Assembly: GCF_030247195.1 (NCBI RefSeq)
Contig: NC_080671.1
Span: forward strand, 73,345,412-73,409,411
From: Topomyia yanbarensis
Lineage: Eukaryota > Arthropoda > Insecta > Diptera > Culicidae
Reading direction: 5' to 3'
DNA length: 64,000 nucleotides
In this document: positions 43,916 to 56,109 of the stretch, in pieces
Position numbering within the stretch: position 1 is the stretch's first letter
How the letters are laid out: the number at the start of each line of letters is the position of its first letter
The notes under the pieces: generated by a model
Database searches by the model: none
The model's input: only the letters and a program-made list of their open reading frames with translations
Told to the model about the DNA's origin: nothing
Made by a program: the position numbers and the translations under genes

Positions 43916-45187
43916 TAGGGTTGGTAAAACCGGAGGATTTTAAAAAAAACCGGTATTTTCGGTATTAAAAATGACAAAACCGGTAAAAACCGGTATTTAA
44001 AAAAAATACAAACTGTGTTAACAAAATAATCGCTCAACGTACAAAGCCAATTGGGCATTTGAACGTTTAACAGAGAACATGATTGGTTCTTACAGTACTC
44101 CAATATCGAATAAGCTTTATGAATGTTGATTTGATTACTCTTAAGGTATTATGATCTTTTTTTAAGTCCACGTTAAAGGGCGGGAATGGCGTAGTTGGTA
44201 AATCGATTGCCTTATGCGCAGCTCATCTGGGTTCGATTCTCAATCCCGCAAAAAGGGTTAGAAATTTTTCTAACTCAAAAAGAGAGCCATATGACCCTCT
44301 ATAATCAAAATAAAAAATGGGATGTGATTCAGCATCTGGTTTGTGTATCGTAGTATGCAAAGTGTTGTCGCTCCAAAAAGCACATTGGTTAGCTAGATGC
44401 AGTAAGCGTTCCGAGATTTTAAAAACAAATACATAGAAAATCAGACCTGAAGTTATTGTTTTCTGGTTACCCAAATGCTCGGACGTTTGCCATAAATTGG
44501 AACGGGTTTCAGCCTATCGAAAACGAAAATGCTATAGCACAGGTTGATCAAGGTCAAATTTGTCACTGGTATCCAAAAGTGTCATTCGAACACTCATACT
44601 CAATTTATGAAACCGCTTGAACATAAATTCAGCCTTGTCTTGAAAACCAGTGCTTTGTAACAATCTTCTTTTACTTTCATTTCAACGTACCCTGAGGCAG
44701 TATTGCTGATGAAAACTGCAGAATCTATTGTCAGAGTTCTATGATAGGTCTATGCGTTATAGATTTGCCAGTAGTGTGAATAAATTGAATACAAAATGGA
44801 GTATGGGAATATGGAGTTGATTGATTTTGTCTTGCAGATTTTCTTGTTCCTCCATATTTTGATGAGTTTTATTTGACATGTGGGATTTTTTCGGATTGTT
44901 ATCGCTGCTTACATAAGCACTATTCCCCCGCTTATATCATTATTAAAAAGTCCTAAAACAGGCAAACTTACTATGCATGGCACCTGATTTGAAAACACTA
45001 GCAAGTGAAAAGCTTTTTAAAGCGTTTCAAACCTGTGCAACAATAAAACCCTTTTGTTAAATAGTCCTTCCTAACAAATTACCGAAAATACCGGTTTTTC
45101 ATTCTTATAAAACCGGTATTTCGGTATAGGATATTTGGACGGTTTTACCGGTTTTCGGTAACGGTAAAACCGGTACTCCCAACCCTA
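43916..45187. mobile_element. hAT-like element (TIR TAGGGTTGG), target duplication GTCAGCAT
   Basis: TAGGGTTGG and its inverse CCAACCCTA bound a 1272-bp block whose subterminal regions are full of AAAACCGGTATTTTCGG words in both orientations. GTCAGCAT flanks it exactly (43908-43915, 45188-45195). No transposase is present. A SINE sits inside at 44178-44318. Confidence 0.9.
44178..44318 (+). mobile_element. tRNA-derived SINE, copy 2 (nested in hAT-like element)
   Basis: The A box TGGCGTAGTTGG fits the Pol III consensus fully, and the B-box region GGGTTCGATTCTC is close. The body (GGGTTAGAAATTTTT, ATATGACC, CCTCTATAATCAAAAT) matches the other copies, followed by AAAAAA. I did not find a duplication. 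Confidence 0.85.
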
Positions 45188-45274
45188 GTCAGCATGCGCG
45201 CAGTGGAGTTTTGAAAAAATGTAGATTTTCCAAAATCACTGGGCACGATTGTTCTAGAAATGCCTCCGTTTGGC

Positions 45275-45490
45275 GACACGTTTGTAGATTTCTCGAAAAA
45301 CTTATGATTAAGCTCAAAAGCCAACTGTCTCAACACAGCCGTTGATAGAAAACAAAAGAGAAAATATTTTTCTCTTTCGTTGACTGCTATGCACCGTACT
45401 TGGGTAATAGCGGATTCTCCAGAATTTCTCCTCAAAATGATTCTGTCATTTGGCTTTTGAGCCCTAATCATATGTTTGTGGAGATTTCTC
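45275..45490. mobile_element. Diverged relative of the palindromic MITE at 41511
   Basis: AAACTTATGATTAAGCTCAA with AAGCCAACTGTC at the left and CATTTGGCTTTTGAGCCCTA with ATCATATGTTTG at the right mirror each other and match the 41511-41745 arms. The AGAGAAAATATTTTTCTCTT core is also shared. Edges are unclear. Confidence 0.7.
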
Positions 45491-46135
45491 CAATAATTGC
45501 GGTGCTCGGACGCAACTATTGGCCGTATTTTTTTCTCTTATCCAACTTGTCAAAATTGATAGAACGAGGTCAGGACCAACGAAGTCAAACGCTGCACTTG
45601 CCCTGGCCAATTTGTCAGCCCATTCATTTCCAGTTTACTGGAATGTCCGGGCATCCAGAGAAGGTAGATAGTGTTGATAGTGCTTAGTTCTAAAATTTGA
45701 GTTCGGCCTGTGATCACTAGCTAACTAATAGCCGTAAGCTTAAACGCGTACTAACTATATTTAAACCGGACTAACCTTTAAACCGGCCTAAACTATTTTG
45801 TAAGCTTTAACCCAAAGATGCTGTCATTTATATGGCTGCGTTCTGATCTGCGATACACGACAATGTTAAAAAAACAACAAATTCATGTTAAAGAAAATGA
45901 GTAAATTAGACAACATGGAGAATTGTTTTACATTCCGATATTTTCTTGCAGTAAAATAGCTTTTCTTCGTCATATGTCTCGTTCCATAGCGTGTGAGAAC
46001 AATTTTGTCACCATGTAACTGATATGTTTCTGAACTTAGAACTTTAACTTGGTGGATAGTTTATAGTTGGCCGATGATGTACAGCTTTTTGTAGTGACAT
46101 AATATTTAATGCACAACAGAAAATAAGTTTGAAGG
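45491..46135. other. Gene-free stretch
   Basis: Nothing recognisable beyond ordinary AT-rich sequence. Confidence 0.4.
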
Positions 46136-46143
46136 GGTTGAAC

Positions 46144-46365
46144 AAAAGAGATTATAACTACTGGAGGGAGCAAAGCGCTACTGTCTCCATGTATTCACGG
46201 ACTGAAACATGGGGTCTCGCTCTAGCATATTGTATTCCATTACTTTGACACGTTTAAACCCGGACAATATGTGTCAAACTAATGGGCCTAGCATATGTAA
46301 GAGCGAGATGATAAATTTTCAGTGTTAACAGCGACATGCGACCTCTAATAGTTATAATCTCTTTT
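46144..46365. mobile_element. MITE with 8-bp target duplication GGTTGAAC
   Basis: AAAAGAGATTATAACTA and its inverse form the ends, with a second inverted pair inside (TCTCGCTCTAGCATAT against ATATGTAAGAGCGAGA). GGTTGAAC flanks both ends exactly (46136-46143, 46366-46373). It is 222 bp and non-coding, hAT-like by duplication length. Confidence 0.85.
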
Positions 46366-46373
46366 GGTTGAAC

Positions 46374-48490
46374 CATCGTTTGTAACTGGTGCCATGATAG
46401 TTATTTTAAACTTTGATTAAAAAATTGGTTGCAATATTTCAATTTGAATTCAAAATGAACTGTGAATATCATTCTAATTGAACACGATACCTGTCGACAC
46501 GGTGGGAGAATATTTATATTCGTTTCAAGCTAATTTTCACAAGTTTGGAATAAATATCAATTATAAATAAAGGTTAGATCACACTCTGAGAATTAGAATT
46601 GTACACGTTTTTTCAGTGAAGCTTAAATAAAAAGTAAACAAAGGTCAAACAATAAATTAAACTTTGACAGAATGATCACAAGTGTTATATTTCATATTGT
46701 TGATTGCATATTTATGTAATGAATCAATGCAGATTGGAACGATTTTATTTGCTAAGAAAATTTCTACGATTTTATAAATAAACAGAAATGAAAGTTTTAA
46801 GCATCCTAGTAATATATTTTCACGAACAAATATATTGATCGCCGTTGCGTTCGCAATCAATTATAAAATATTTTTATTTGGATGTTTTATGTGAGTTTAT
46901 TCATATAGGAAAAATGCGTATATTTAAAATCTTTTATTTAATATTTGCTTAGGGTACTTATAGAGTTACTTTGTAAGCAGTTAACATTCTGATTCAATTT
47001 GTGAACTGGTAGTGAAAATAAGAAAATTTATAAAATAGTGCATTTTACGATCTACATCCGAATGTTATTTATTTGGATCTATCCAATGAAAAAAAAACTA
47101 TTTTTTCGTTATTCACTTTCTTTGATGTGAGATACGACAGATATATGTGCAATAATTCGTGATAACATGTTATTGATTTATATTAAGGAATAAAATGATC
47201 CCACTTATTCTCACAGCGATATGTAAAAGAAAATAATCAAAACAATTCTTATCGCAGTTTAAATTCGAATTCGCAAAAACAACTTTGATCTGAATATGAG
47301 ATAGTCGATTCGATTTATCCAAATGCTCTCCTGTGCTTCTCTTCGATGAGCAATTGGAATCAAGCGTGTAGAGAGAAGGAAAGAACAGAGAAATCAAAAT
47401 ACAGGTAAATATAGTTCGACGGTGCTTGTCTTTCCTACCTGTTAAAACTGGCTTATTTATTGCCATCTATATTGCGTGTAAAGAGAGCCATATTGATCCA
47501 GAAGAAAGCCGAAGAGAGGTCTTTTTCCGGTAACATGATGCTGCTATTTGCATTACTGCGTTCTGATCGGTAGTACACGGCAATGTTAAAAACCGTACAA
47601 TGAGGTTAATAGACAATTCACTGTTTATGCCATTTAATAGTCTGACGTATTTAAATTTTGTTAAAATAATTTTGGAATCCACGATTTAGCTTAACGCTAT
47701 CTCGATGACATTTTTCTTGTTGCTAATTATTATAACATGTTTTAACTCTGTAGTGTGAACATGGTTTACAACATTATTTCACTATTTTGCTAATAATGGT
47801 GCATACTATCGTGAACGTTATAAAGTTGTATTGTTAGTCTCTAGCCACTCCAAGGATTGAAAAGGCTTAACTCTAACATTATATTTAGTAGTCAGACAGT
47901 TCGGCCAAATCTTACTATTTCAAATTAAATCAAATGCTTAAAAACAATAATGGAAGCTTACCTTTTTTGGAAACGTTTGTATTAGTTGCTGTTCTGCAGC
48001 ATATGAAAAAGCCAAAAACAATTATTTATTTGCTTCAGATAATTATGTGGTCATTAGAAAAGAAATCTGATATTTTAGACTGGTGGGGCTTATTATACCA
48101 TCCTACCCACCTACTCCACTAACCATGAGTATAGAATTTGGCAGACCTACTTTGCTGAAAATAAAGTAATTCAAATTATCAGCACGATTACCTAATCAAT
48201 CCTGAAATACCAAAAGTTCAGTAATTGAGCTGAGAATTTGACAACTTCAAAAGCTGATTTTCAACGAAGTAAATCTGTCAAATGGGTTAAATCCAAATTG
48301 CTGAGCTTTCAACATCTTGGATTGCTAAAACGTTCAATTCAACGAAATTTTGCGACGTCGTGCGAAAATTGAGAAAGCTTCAATTCCCGGTTACAAAATA
48401 ATAAATTACAATTAATTACTTCCTATAGTCTGCAATCTGTCTGACAATCAATTGACAGATATAACTTAACAAATTGAACCTGACACTTGA
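46374..48490. other. Gene-free AT-rich stretch
   Basis: No gene or element end recognised. The open frames here have no motif and AT-rich composition. Confidence 0.45.
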
Positions 48491-48494
48491 TGCA

Positions 48495-48875
48495 GACAGT
48501 GAATCTTCAGGAGACACCTCGACAAAATGCGGTGTAAACCGTAACTCAAAATTTCCTGGACCAATCGTACTGAATTTTGCACAGTTTTTCTTCTTCACAT
48601 CATTGCCCAGATAACTACAAAAGCTTTTTGCAAAATGCTTGATATTATTATTTTTTCAATAGCATATTCATCGTTTTTTAGCAATAATCGGACTTTGGCT
48701 TTAAAGTGCTACGAAAAGTTCGACCATCGGCCAAGAAATAAAAGCTCCATTAGTTACTTGTGGAGTGATGTTAAAAACAACTATGCAAATGTATCATCGA
48801 TTGGTCTAGCAGATTTTGAGTTATGGTGTACACCGCAAAACCAGTTTTCGACGTGGCACCTGACTGAATAGACAA
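48495..48875. repeat. Decayed inverted repeat, ~70-90 bp arms
   Basis: The left arm (CTCGACAAAATGCGGTGTAA, CCGTAACTCAAAAT, TGGACCAATCG) is inverted at about 48775-48870 (GATTGGTCTAGCAGATTTTG, AGTTATGGTGTACACCGCAA). Identity is roughly three-quarters. Probably an old MITE; no duplication is visible. Confidence 0.65.
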
Positions 48876-48879
48876 TCTT

Positions 48880-49889
48880 TGCATCGGAAAAAAATCAAGG
48901 AATCCAATTTTTTGCGATAATACTTTATACAACCCCCTTAAGTTCCGACACGATTTAGGCGATTCTTCCGCATTCAACTTTTTGTGTCATTTTTCCAAGT
49001 CATTTGTCCAGTCTCAACTTTCACAACTTCTTTCAAACCCTGTGCATTTCTGTTCTATCACTAAGAATTAAACGACAATTTGTTCTACAGTGGAAATGCT
49101 AATCGTCTAAGATCTGATGGAAAATTATAAATAGTGAAACAATATAAGCAAGCTTCAATATTATTTAAATAACGATCAAAATGAGAATATTTTTAGCAGA
49201 TTGTTTGCCGTCATAGTGTTACTTAGGTTGTATGGCATGGCTTTATTTACAATCTTTTATTTGATCTTAGTTTGGATTCTTTCGAAAGCAGTAAAAATAT
49301 AAGAAAACATCCACTTGCTTATTGTGTTTTTTGTGAGAAGAGTAGAAGAAGTAGAAGTAGGGTACACATTGTGATTATATATTCTTTTCTTTTCCTCTAG
49401 TTAAACTAACTAAAAAATTGTGGGTAAATTAAAAAGCTTCACTAATTTTGATAGCCATAAGTAAACTAACAAACGAAAACAATTTTTATTTAATGCAGCT
49501 CTGCATCCAATTATAAAATTTCGTTCTATGGTTAGTTTCAAAATGATTCGTCTTCTGCTAACCTGAAATATAACTCTTCGACATGGCATTTTCAAATGAG
49601 CGTGCAGCACCTTATGTATAGGACGATAAATAATATCAAAAAATGACATTTAAAACTCGATTATACCTGTTTTTCGTACGGGATAAAACTTGCTTACTTG
49701 CCCTCATATGGTTTGTGTGCAACATGGGCCATAATATTGCACATAAAGGTCTGAAAAGTTGATTCAAATTATTGAGATGTATGCAAGAGGAATATGGCGC
49801 CCCTTTACACTGTTTTCATTTGGCTTTAGGATGCAGCCATTTCTGCAATGACAGGTACTAACGTGTTAGACCGGACTAAACTCAGGCCT
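48880..49889. other. Gene-free stretch
   Basis: Nothing recognisable. Confidence 0.4.
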
Positions 49890-51060
49890 AAAATCAAAGA
49901 TAGTACCGTGCGGCGGTAGCAACTAGCTTCAAGCTTACCGCTATAAGAGTCTTGACTGCAGCCTGACTATCGGAGCAGAAGTTTATAACTTTGCTGGACA
50001 AGCTCTGTTGAAGGGCCGATTGTACCCCGCACATAATCGTGAAGATTTCTGCTTGGAATACAGCACAGTATCTACCTAGCGAGTGAGATTGTTCCAATCT
50101 CATTTCACGACAGTATACAACAGCACCATCTCTTCATCAGAGAACCGTCAGTGTAACAGACCACTTGTGTTCGTTGTTGTCTCTCCATATAGCCAGACAA
50201 GCACTTCTCTCGAGAGGCAATCTTCACAAGGAATGTCCTGTAATGAAAACTGTGTCTGTTTGAGCACCAGTTGGCGCCATGAGCGCCATTCTTTACAGAT
50301 TGTTTAGCTTTGACTGGGCCGTCACCTTTCCCCTCTGCCACCACACAAGGCATTCGCATGACAGTATTGGACGTACAATTTCCCGTGTAAATCCAATAGA
50401 TATATTTAGGTTTGAGACCCCCAGGTCTTTCCAAAAGTTCGTCTGCACTACCCGAAGACCATGCACGCTTTCTTGACTCTGAACTCGATGTGAGCAGACC
50501 AATTCAGTTTGGAATCCGTATTTGACTTGATCTACACACAGAATCAAGGAACTACAAGGGACGAACCCCGGTTGTTTGTTCGCTTCTTCGCGAAAAGAAC
50601 CATTGAAGTTTCGTTTGGGTTAATTGGTAATTTATCTTATCGACACCACTGTTCGACAGCTCTTAATGCTTATTGCATTAAGTCAAAGATTGTTCCGATG
50701 CAAAGTCTAGTAATTAGTATTTGGTAAACGTTAGCCAACCCATAGGTTGGAAATCCAAGCTCATTGAGTTTCCACATCAAGCCATCGGAAACCAGGTTCC
50801 ATAACAAATGTGATAGAACGCCATTCTGAAGACATCAGCAAATACTCAACTTCCGTATCTCTACTTGTTTTAGTGACGAGCAAAGAATGCGATTAGTAAG
50901 CATTGCGTTTATCCAACCCGAGATACATGTAGATACCCCATGACCGCGCGTCGCTTCCAGAATAGACAGGAAGGACACATTGTCAAAAGCCCCCTCAATA
51001 TCTAGGAATACATCCAAGCTAGATTGCTTGAGCGAGAAGGCATTCTCAATGTTGTAAACA
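49890..51060 (-). pseudogene. LOA/I-like non-LTR ORF2 remnant (RT motif A region and RNase H)
   Basis: On the minus strand 51017-50835 reads VFLDIEGAFDNVSFLSILEATRGHG, the RT motif A with its catalytic Asp as seen in LOA-group elements. Downstream fragments (50547-50293, 50434-50105) carry the thumb and connection. CYTDGSLM near 50160-50135 is the first RNase H motif and FQAEIFTIMCGV with CSDSQAAVKTL (50060-49930) supplies the later Glu and Asp. Many stops and frame changes separate the pieces, and RT motifs B and C are not legible. This is a dead copy. Confidence 0.78.
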
Positions 51061-53819
51061 ACATCGTGAAGCAGAGTGATTGTGAATTTCCAACACTGAT
51101 ATACATGTTTTGCTTTTTGTGCAGTGAATATTCAGCTACATTAACATTCCTGATGCGATGATCGATTCACCAGAATGAGACATGTGAACATTGTTCAGCT
51201 CTCAGATTGATGTCTGAACTTCCTCGAATGATGTGGTGAGCATTTGCATCACAGCCTGTAATGAGCGAAAGCCCATTTCAGCTACAATATGATACAACGC
51301 GTTTGAGATCATCAGAAGGAGATGACTAGTTATGCGGTAGATTTGCTGAACAACATAGATATATATTTTTTTGTCTACGTTACAGACAGCCAGTGTAACT
51401 GTAACAACACAGATACCGCGAGTTGAGAGCTCCGATATGAGGCGCGTCAAATAAGGCTTATTTGCAAGAATGCAAGCGCGAGGCATTTCACGTGGGTTAG
51501 TCATGCCTGGCTTGTTGTAAGAAAAGAAGGCAATGTTAAGTAACTTTCCAATATGGAAGTTTCTATTATGGAAATGCCGTTCGCAATTGAGAATATTTTA
51601 AACCCCCTCAATAATTTTACCCGTAGCACGGGTCGCATGACACTATGGAATTGGGGTTCCCTGTATGATCGGTTTTTACCACCGGGACAGGAAGTCCAAA
51701 GTGTAATTCTTAGCCGGTTGAAACAACCACTACCGACACTACTATATAGGCTGTTCGGAAAAGGAAGCTGACATTGAAGGACAACTTCTATAGATGGCCG
51801 AACAGCCATGTTGAAAAGCCAACGACACGCGACGTTAGGATTTTGGAATCTAACAGGCAAGCGGCAGACAGGAACAAGTTATCCTTAGGGAGAAATATAG
51901 CAAAGTGCGCATTACATTGGCTTGCTAACCAGAACCAATGTTTCGATTTAGCTCTTATCAGCTTAAAATGAACTTGTTCTTTTGCGGGACATCCGCTAGT
52001 GTCTCCGTTTTGAAGGTAGCGTCAACCCGGCGCTAGCTTAAACCTGGCATTAAGTTAGTGTCAGATCCTGTCGAAACGAAAATTCCATAACTAATTTATC
52101 TGAAGATGAATTCTTGATTATCCAGATATCATCACATACAAATTTAGGCTTAAAGATACTTTCGTTCCGTTGCACTCAGTGTAAATTTTTCACTAGAAAG
52201 GTACGACCAACATCTACGTCTTCCAAGCACTAGCAACTGGACCATCCAACATTGTCCGACCAAGGTCGGTGCTGTCGCGTTCATCATTCCAGTTCGGTAG
52301 ACAGTAGGCTATTATTGTATACGGTATGCATTGTGAAACCCCGAATATCATCCATCCTACGTAAGTCAACGGCAGGCTTGCCTCTCATCTTGAAGACATT
52401 TTTTTTTCTGTAAAATCCTATGTTGGAAGTAATCAGTCGACCTAACGTACCATTGCAGATATGCTTTGTTCAACTCGCTTGGCTGCATGAGTCCCGACTG
52501 TAGATACCAGCGAACCAGACAAGCGGCGAAAGCCAGCGAAACACAAAACACCGTGTTTTCACGCCGACCGACTCAAGTGCTTGTTGATCTGTATCACCTC
52601 GCCGTATCGGTTTTTCTTCAATTATCATAACCTCTTCAGACTGGAGATCAAGGCCAGACCGGGCAACAACACACAAATAGCGGAAGTAGAGACACAACGG
52701 ATTTGTTGATATCATAATTGCATAATCATTAATCTCACGAAAAGTGAGGTATATCGTTTGCTCCCCGGCGCGCGGCGGTTGTCCGGTCGGTACATTGATG
52801 GCGTGGTATGGAACAGAGATCACTTGTTCGCACGAGTCAGTGTGCGATGATTTTAGATAACGGACGGTATGTTTGGGTCAGCACATTGGCACACTTTTCC
52901 GGTAAAGATGTTCGGAAAATCTAATTTGATAGCGACGCGACGAGTATATTTTTATGATCAACGTCTAATACGTTTACAGAAATTCGCGTTTCAGTTGTGT
53001 CACTACCTTTCGCACTCACTCAATGCACATTTATTGAATGCAAGACACTAAACATTAGAAGTATGCAGAACAATAAATTACCATATAGTAATCTGTAGGT
53101 AATACAACCAATATGTTTTGTAATTTTCAAATCATAAAGCATCATAAGATTATGCAATGACAGACATAAAACCTATAGCTTATGAAACACCAGTTTTAGA
53201 ATCTATCCGCGCCTCAATTGCATGGGAACAGTTTTCCATTGTGGAAGATTTGTTTTTGATTGCTTCGCACCTTTCACTGCCTTTGACGAAGATAATTATT
53301 CTGACTGTTTGTCGACATTTTTACATTAGATATTTATGCGTTATGCTACGCCATTACATACATCGATGTTCAGTGGTGTAGGTCGTCGAAAGGAATTGTT
53401 GGTGTTGAAGTGGAATAATAAAAAAAACTTGCCTATTTTCTGGAGCATTCGGTATGCTACCGATTGACACACTTTCACCTGACTACAAAACTGATGAAGG
53501 TGATCAAGGTGCGTTATCGTAGCTCGAAGACGGGCAGAGGGAAGGAAGCTGAATGGAAACAATTTCACGCATCATCACCCGTTACTGTCGAAAATTATAG
53601 AGATGATTTCGAGCAATGAGCGCAATGAGCAACATAGTATTGGTTAGAGTACTGATGGTGTGAGCTACCCTAGCAAAGTCAAACATCGAAATAACTGCAA
53701 GCAGATTTTGATGGCTGCATAATATAGAAATCTTATTTTGATCTTCGTTTGAGTTTTTCGAATTATGACATCATTTTTTAATATCATTTAGCAGACCCGT
53801 AACAAGATTGGGATTGCTT
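51061..53819. other. No confirmed gene
   Basis: Two open frames have fairly balanced composition (minus 51860-51501, minus 52823-52470, the latter containing REINDYAIMISTNPLCLYFRY) but no recognised domain or clear splice partners. They may be untranslated exons, repeat relics or chance. Confidence 0.3.
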
Positions 53820-53835
53820 GGGATCTGGTGGGCTA

Positions 53836-53876
<41 letters not shown>

Positions 53877-53940
53877 AAATTTAGAGTATGAACATGAGAG
53901 AGAGAGAGAGAGAGAGAGAGACTTTAGCCCACCAGATCCC
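53820..53940. repeat. Long hairpin with (CT)n/(GA)n arms
   Basis: GGGATCTGGTGGGCTAAAGT followed by about 18 CT units (53820-53874) is answered by about 14 GA units and ACTTTAGCCCACCAGATCCC ending at 53940. The unique 20-bp bases of the arms are perfect inverses, so the microsatellite was copied together with its flank. About 20 nt form the loop. Confidence 0.9.
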
Positions 53941-55935
53941 ACCCCCAAGCTATCTATCCTCAATGTCCACGTTTTGAGAGTTCCACACTTTGAAATGCCA
54001 ATAATCGAGCCGGCCACGCCCATACATTTATCGGGGATGAGGAGGAATGTTAGCGTAACAAACGTTGTTATGGAGACCGTGTATTCCTCTGCATCTCCAC
54101 GTTTGCCACGGGAAGGAGTTTTTGTTAGTAGGATGGGGTAAAGAGTTACAATAATCTGGATCAACCTTGATGAGTGATACGATCTATGCCACTCTCAGTA
54201 GTGTTATGATGTGTTTATTGCTCTGGGCAGCCGGTTGCCGAGAATTTGTGGTAGATTTATTGAAGTAATTCTGAAATGTTCAGTTTGTAAAAAAAACTTT
54301 AACTCCGGACAGCCGACAGTCAGGAATGTTACTCATGTTTAATTGAATCAAACGGCAGGTGAACGGTTTTATTATTCCTCGTTCCTTCATTCCGGTGAAA
54401 CACGGCAATCCAAAAACAATACAATATGATGAAGAGCGATTACTTTTGATGTCTCGAGACTTTTGTCGATTTAAAGGTTTGGTAATACGTGTATAAATTT
54501 TGGTATTGTTATTAATGACAATTATGAGTTGGGTTCTTTCTGCACGTTCTCTTTTTAGGTTATAATTATTCGCGTACGTTGCTATGCTATCTATGGCACA
54601 TTTAAAACGGTATAAAATAAGCCCTACCGAAATACTGGAAACGAATAACTTTGTTAGTCGAAAATACAACCGATGACATATGCGAGGTTTTTTGCGCTAA
54701 TTACTAGAACAAGATTGAAAACAATAAGAATGTCACGTCAACTTGTCACTTCTTGTGTCAATAATTAAGCTACAATATTTTTATTCTCATGAAAAATTAT
54801 GGTTAATGTGACAGTAATATAGTGCATGTACTACTCCAAAGCACATGCAAGTATTCAATACAATAAGAACAATTAATAGAATTTATTTATGATTTAATGG
54901 ACTAAAAGTAAACCAATGATAATGATAATAAAACATTTCCTATTCGTGCTGATATGCCTGCCGGAAATTAGTAACCGGTTTTTGCGATTTGACAATTCTC
55001 AACTCTCATACATAATTCAATAGTCATCATTCACTCAAACAAGATCATGCTTATTCCTCACGCGCATTAAATACCCAGTTGATGGATTAGTTTCCTAGTT
55101 GATCAAATAAACACTATACAAATAAAGAAACTAGTTTACTCAGTCTAAAGAAATGTCAGCTCGATTGGCATCAACGGGCGGATACGTGTTCCCGTACAAT
55201 GCCATCAAATCAATGAACATTTAAAACTACATGTGACAAAATATGTGCATTTCAGATTACAACGAAATAAAGAGTTCTTAATTATTTGCATTAAAATAAA
55301 ATTGGAAAAAATAGTTGTCATACCGAGGTGGTTCAATTTCAAAGATAGCACTGTTGATGAATCACTTTACAAAAATAAGTGATAAGGGACGCGGACGAAA
55401 ATAGGTAGGCAGTTGTCAGTCCCTCTCCAAAAATTTGGAGAAAAAGAATCATTGAAAAACATTCGGTGTGTTGTGTTTCGTGAAATTTTAACAAAATAAT
55501 AATTGCTTCGATATTTTTAAATTGGTCGGAATTGTTTAAATAACAAGTTTTTGGAATGTACATAATTTGAATGTCTGTTGTCAGTCCTGTCATTTCACAT
55601 CTTACACCACAAAATCACACTTAAGCGTGCTCGGCAAAGTGACATTTCTATTTTACGAGGAGTCAGGTTTTGGCGCAATACCATTTTTATTGACACCTTA
55701 TTGCATTTTTTAGCGACGGATGTACAAAAGAATCGTGTACACAAAACTGAGAAATGAAAAAAAAATCACTTGTAAAATCAATCAGGGTAAAAACTGATCC
55801 GAAATCGGTTTTACTGATATGCAACTTTATTCATCTGCGCAGGAAGGAAGATACAGTAGCAAAAGGGCCCTTTGCTGTTGAATCATAGATTGTCGAACAG
55901 TCAAATCGGTATTTATCAATTCTTACCCTTAGTAT
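53941..55935. other. Gene-free stretch
   Basis: Open frames at 54164-53874 and 54669-54280 (minus) have no recognised domain. No element ends seen. Confidence 0.4.
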
Positions 55936-56101
55936 TTTTTTTATTATAGAGGTTTTATCCTTGGGGTCATTCGCCTCTTTGTCGGGTTAGAGAAATCTCT
56001 TCAGAAAAATCTCTAACGCAATGTGCGGGGGTTGGGAATTGAACCCAGATGAGCTGCGTGCAAGCCAATTGATTTACCAATACGCTATACCCGCCACTTA
56101 T
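55936..56101 (-). mobile_element. tRNA-derived SINE, copy 3
   Basis: Same layout as copy 1 on the minus strand: A-box region with GCGTATTGGTAAATC, B-box region GGGTTCAATTCCC, GAGATTTTTC body, CTCTATAAT and an A-rich tail. CTTAGTAT lies on both sides (55928-55935, 56102-56109), a probable 8-bp core of a longer target duplication. Confidence 0.85.
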
Positions 56102-56109
56102 CTTAGTAT

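Noticed and set aside
52470..52823. 117-codon minus ORF
   Set aside because: Composition is plausible but no domain, no matching exons and no conserved neighbours can be seen; kept only as a note.
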